Below are positions 62,443 through 64,000 of a stretch of DNA of 64,000 nt, in pieces. Source of the stretch: Rhynchopus sp. YZ270_cl-10 (taxonomy: Eukaryota; Euglenozoa; Diplonemea; Diplonemida; Diplonemidae); contig OZ037905.1 of assembly GCA_964035575.1 (NCBI GenBank), forward strand, positions 583,001 through 647,000, given 5' to 3'. The notes under the pieces were generated by a model, which saw nothing but the letters and a program-made list of their open reading frames with translations, was not told the DNA's origin and did not search any database. A program made the translations under genes and the position numbers. How positions within the stretch are numbered: position 1 is the first letter of the stretch; each line of letters opens with the position of its first letter.

Positions 62443-63841
62443 CAGTGTGACACAGAATTAATGGCCGATGACGACATTTTGTAAAAATTGTTATATTATT
62501 CTAAAAAATAGGCAAAATTTGACTCATTTCATTGCATTTTCAACTGGCCGTGTATGAAAAGTGTGTGTGTGGGGAAAATATTAACATGGAAATATCCCTT
62601 TTTGGTAAAAAAGGGTGTATGTGTAAAAAAATGCAGTGTAGCAGTACAAACGAGTGGGTGCACAAAAATAAATAGAGCATGCATTAGTATTTTGTGTGCA
62701 TTCCGTTGGAATTGCGAACTGCGTCTAGGCGTCGTGGCATTGACATGATGTAACGTGCAACGAAGCTATTGTCCATCTTGGACCATTCCTTGTTGATGGC
62801 ACGTTTAAGTGCTGACACGTCTTTGGGCTCCCGTTCGTTGACTGCAGTCTGCAGCTTGGCCCACAGGTTCTCAATAGGATTGAGATCAGGGGAGTTGCCT
62901 GGCCAGTCAGCTTTAGGGAGGAACGAGAAAGGTTGGGAGGAGAGGAATGCTTGAGTAACGTTCGCAGTGTGGCAGGGTGCCCCATCCTGCTGAAACGTGT
63001 AGCTACTGTCAGGCAGGAGTTCTTTTATTTCTTTGAGCGCTTTCTGTAAGACGAGCGTACGGTACTTCTCTGCATTGAGAGCACCGTCATAGAAATAGAG
63101 CTTCGTCTTACCTCTGGTGGTGATTCCTCCCCAGACGTGAACCTTCTGCGTAGCCCTGACCTTATCAACGGTTGGGGGCGGCTCATCACCATCTGCAACC
63201 CAGACAACATCGTTCTTCTTGCTCACCCGAGAAAAAAGCCAAAAGTCTTTTTCATCGGTGAACATCACCTTTGACCAGTCGGTGTTTCGATGCGTTTCAG
63301 CAAACTCTATCCGGGCAGTGATGTTCTTTTCCGAGAGCTTTGGTTTGCTCTTCGTTTGAACGGGCTTCAGCCCCTTCTCCTTCAGGCACCTGCGGACACT
63401 CTCCCTCGAAATCTGTAGTCGCGACGCTACTTTCCTGCAAGACTGAAACCGCTTGCCCCGCATGTGTCTAACCACCCTATTCTTAACGGTGTCGGTGGTG
63501 GCCGATCTCTTGCGTCCCCTCCCTGGCTTGTCCGAAAAATTCCGCTCTCCAGCGCGGTACTCCTTCACCCACCTACCCAAACTCCTCTTCGCAACGTTCA
63601 GCAACTCCGCCACCTCATCATGGCTCTTACCGCCAACAACGACTAGCGACGCTGCCTGTAGGCGCAACCCTTCCCTCGTGGCCTCAGTGTTCACTTTACC
63701 CTTAACCATTATATTTTTGCTTTTATTGTGTTCCTGGGCGTAAATATTTTATGTTTTGGGGGTGTTTTGAATATGTCCTTGTCAAAATTTGCCGTTTTTT
63801 TATAAAATGTCTTCATCGGCCATTAATTCTGTGTCACACTG
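62443..63841 (-). mobile_element. Tc1/mariner-superfamily transposon, intact, DD37E
   Basis: The element is 1399 bp between TA dinucleotides (62441-62442 and 63842-63843), the standard Tc1 target. Its ends are inverted: CAGTGTGACACAGAATTAAT and onwards to about 45 bp with two mismatches. It encodes one full-length transposase and nothing else. Matching ends and an open frame point to recent arrival. Confidence 0.93.
62684..63709 (-). CDS. Tc1-like transposase, 341 residues, DD37E
   Basis: Cuts and pastes its own element. Two N-terminal helix-turn-helix regions (about residues 27-50 and 90-112, HDEVAELLNVAKRSLGRWVK and ISRESVRRCLKEKGLK) bind the ends; a GRGRKR linker near 64-69 resembles the GRPR box. 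Catalytic residues: Asp152 in FTDEKDFW, Asp242 in FQQDGAPCH and Glu280 in SPDLNPIENLW. Between the second Asp and the Glu there are 37 residues, so it is DD37E rather than the common DD34E. Length is usual for the superfamily and no break is visible, so it may be active. The ATG at 63709 is the first in frame. Confidence 0.93.
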   Translation of the reverse strand: MVKGKVNTEATREGLRLQAASLVVVGGKSHDEVAELLNVAKRSLGRWVKEYRAGERNFSDKPGRGRKRSATTDTVKNRVVRHMRGKRFQSCRKVASRLQISRESVRRCLKEKGLKPVQTKSKPKLSEKNITARIEFAETHRNTDWSKVMFTDEKDFWLFSRVSKKNDVVWVADGDEPPPTVDKVRATQKVHVWGGITTRGKTKLYFYDGALNAEKYRTLVLQKALKEIKELLPDSSYTFQQDGAPCHTANVTQAFLSSQPFSFLPKADWPGNSPDLNPIENLWAKLQTAVNEREPKDVSALKRAINKEWSKMDNSFVARYIMSMPRRLDAVRNSNGMHTKY

Positions 63842-64000
63842 TATATTCAATACCATTTTTTCTTTGGCCCGTTTTTCCATGTTCAAGTATTGAACATATT
63901 TGACCTATTCTTTGAAAGCTTGGTTGTATTAGTGTGATACAGGATGTGCTTCACTATTTTTGTACTTTGAAAAGACCCCAAAAAATCGATTTTTTTTTCC
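63710..64000. other. Right transposon end and intergenic DNA
   Basis: The right inverted end (to 63841) is followed by an R4 repeat (63912-63957) and low-complexity sequence. Confidence 0.6.
63912..63957 (-). repeat. R4 structured repeat
   Basis: TTGAAAGCTTGGTTGTATTA, GTGTGATACAGGATG, TGCTTCACTAT. Confidence 0.75.

Larger units (their letters stand above)
54874..62683. other. 7.8-kb repeat island without recognisable genes
   Basis: No host gene supported. It contains R2 (54957), the small foldback element 55170-55497 and a related inverted fragment (57755-57850), the dispersed repeat 55963-56152, the hAT-like MITE 56337-56473, R1 at 58321, 59846, 60204, 61431 and 62090, R3 at 57480 and 60054, R4 at 60564, 60781 and 60840, and CA and GA microsatellites. 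The Tc1-like element begins at 62443. Confidence 0.6.

Overview
The window is nuclear DNA from a unicellular eukaryote. Its genes carry short GT-AG introns, the intergenic DNA is long and rich in A/T homopolymers, and the proteins are eukaryotic: the ribosome-biogenesis GTPase BMS1, a CDKL-type kinase, a membrane-anchored STE-type kinase, and a giant C2/kelch protein. Every convincing host gene (13 of 13) and the one intact transposase lie on the minus strand. Most starts sit shortly downstream of a pyrimidine tract and an AG. One-way gene arrays, AG-proximal starts and a protein with repeated RLYY motifs recall Euglenozoa, and the introns would fit diplonemids better than trypanosomatids. That placement is inference, about even odds.

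Layout from 1 to 64,000. Positions 1-3141 hold the N-terminal 1047 codons of a large disordered/charged protein that runs off the window. Positions 3755-7684 hold three tandem near-identical genes for a ubiquitin-like plus WD40 protein; a diverged fourth copy lies at 12816-13961. BMS1 (four exons) sits between them at 8798-12608. Positions 14.0-22.1 kb are a repeat island with two foldback-type elements, one of them carrying a 456-bp pentanucleotide satellite. A receptor-like kinase is at 22095-24065 and a five-exon gene of unknown function at 25638-28118. Positions 28.1-35.2 kb are a second repeat island with hAT-like non-autonomous elements and a foldback element. A small lipid-anchored protein gene is at 35242-35694, and the 3024-residue C2/kelch/RLYY gene (three exons) at 38287-47567. 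Then come a disordered protein (48420-49673), the CDKL kinase with a glutamine-rich tail (50365-52621), a 75-residue membrane protein and an ABHD11-like hydrolase. Positions 55-64 kb are a third repeat island, ending in an intact Tc1-like transposon with a DD37E catalytic triad.

The most unusual signal is a set of short structured repeats, called R1 to R4 here, about 35-90 nt each, with some 45 copies between and inside genes. They fold into hairpins whose arms change together while pairing is kept. All but one copy lie in the same orientation, the direction of the genes. Many sit just upstream of a pyrimidine tract and an AG acceptor, before gene starts or inside introns. They could be a SINE-like family reused as splicing or mRNA 3'-end signals, or small structured RNAs. 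The second notable signal is a group of small DNA elements with inverted ends and good target-site duplications (5, 6 or 8 bp), several filled with short self-complementary motifs.

Limits: splice sites and repeat boundaries were read by eye, similarities are from memory of families, and no search was run.
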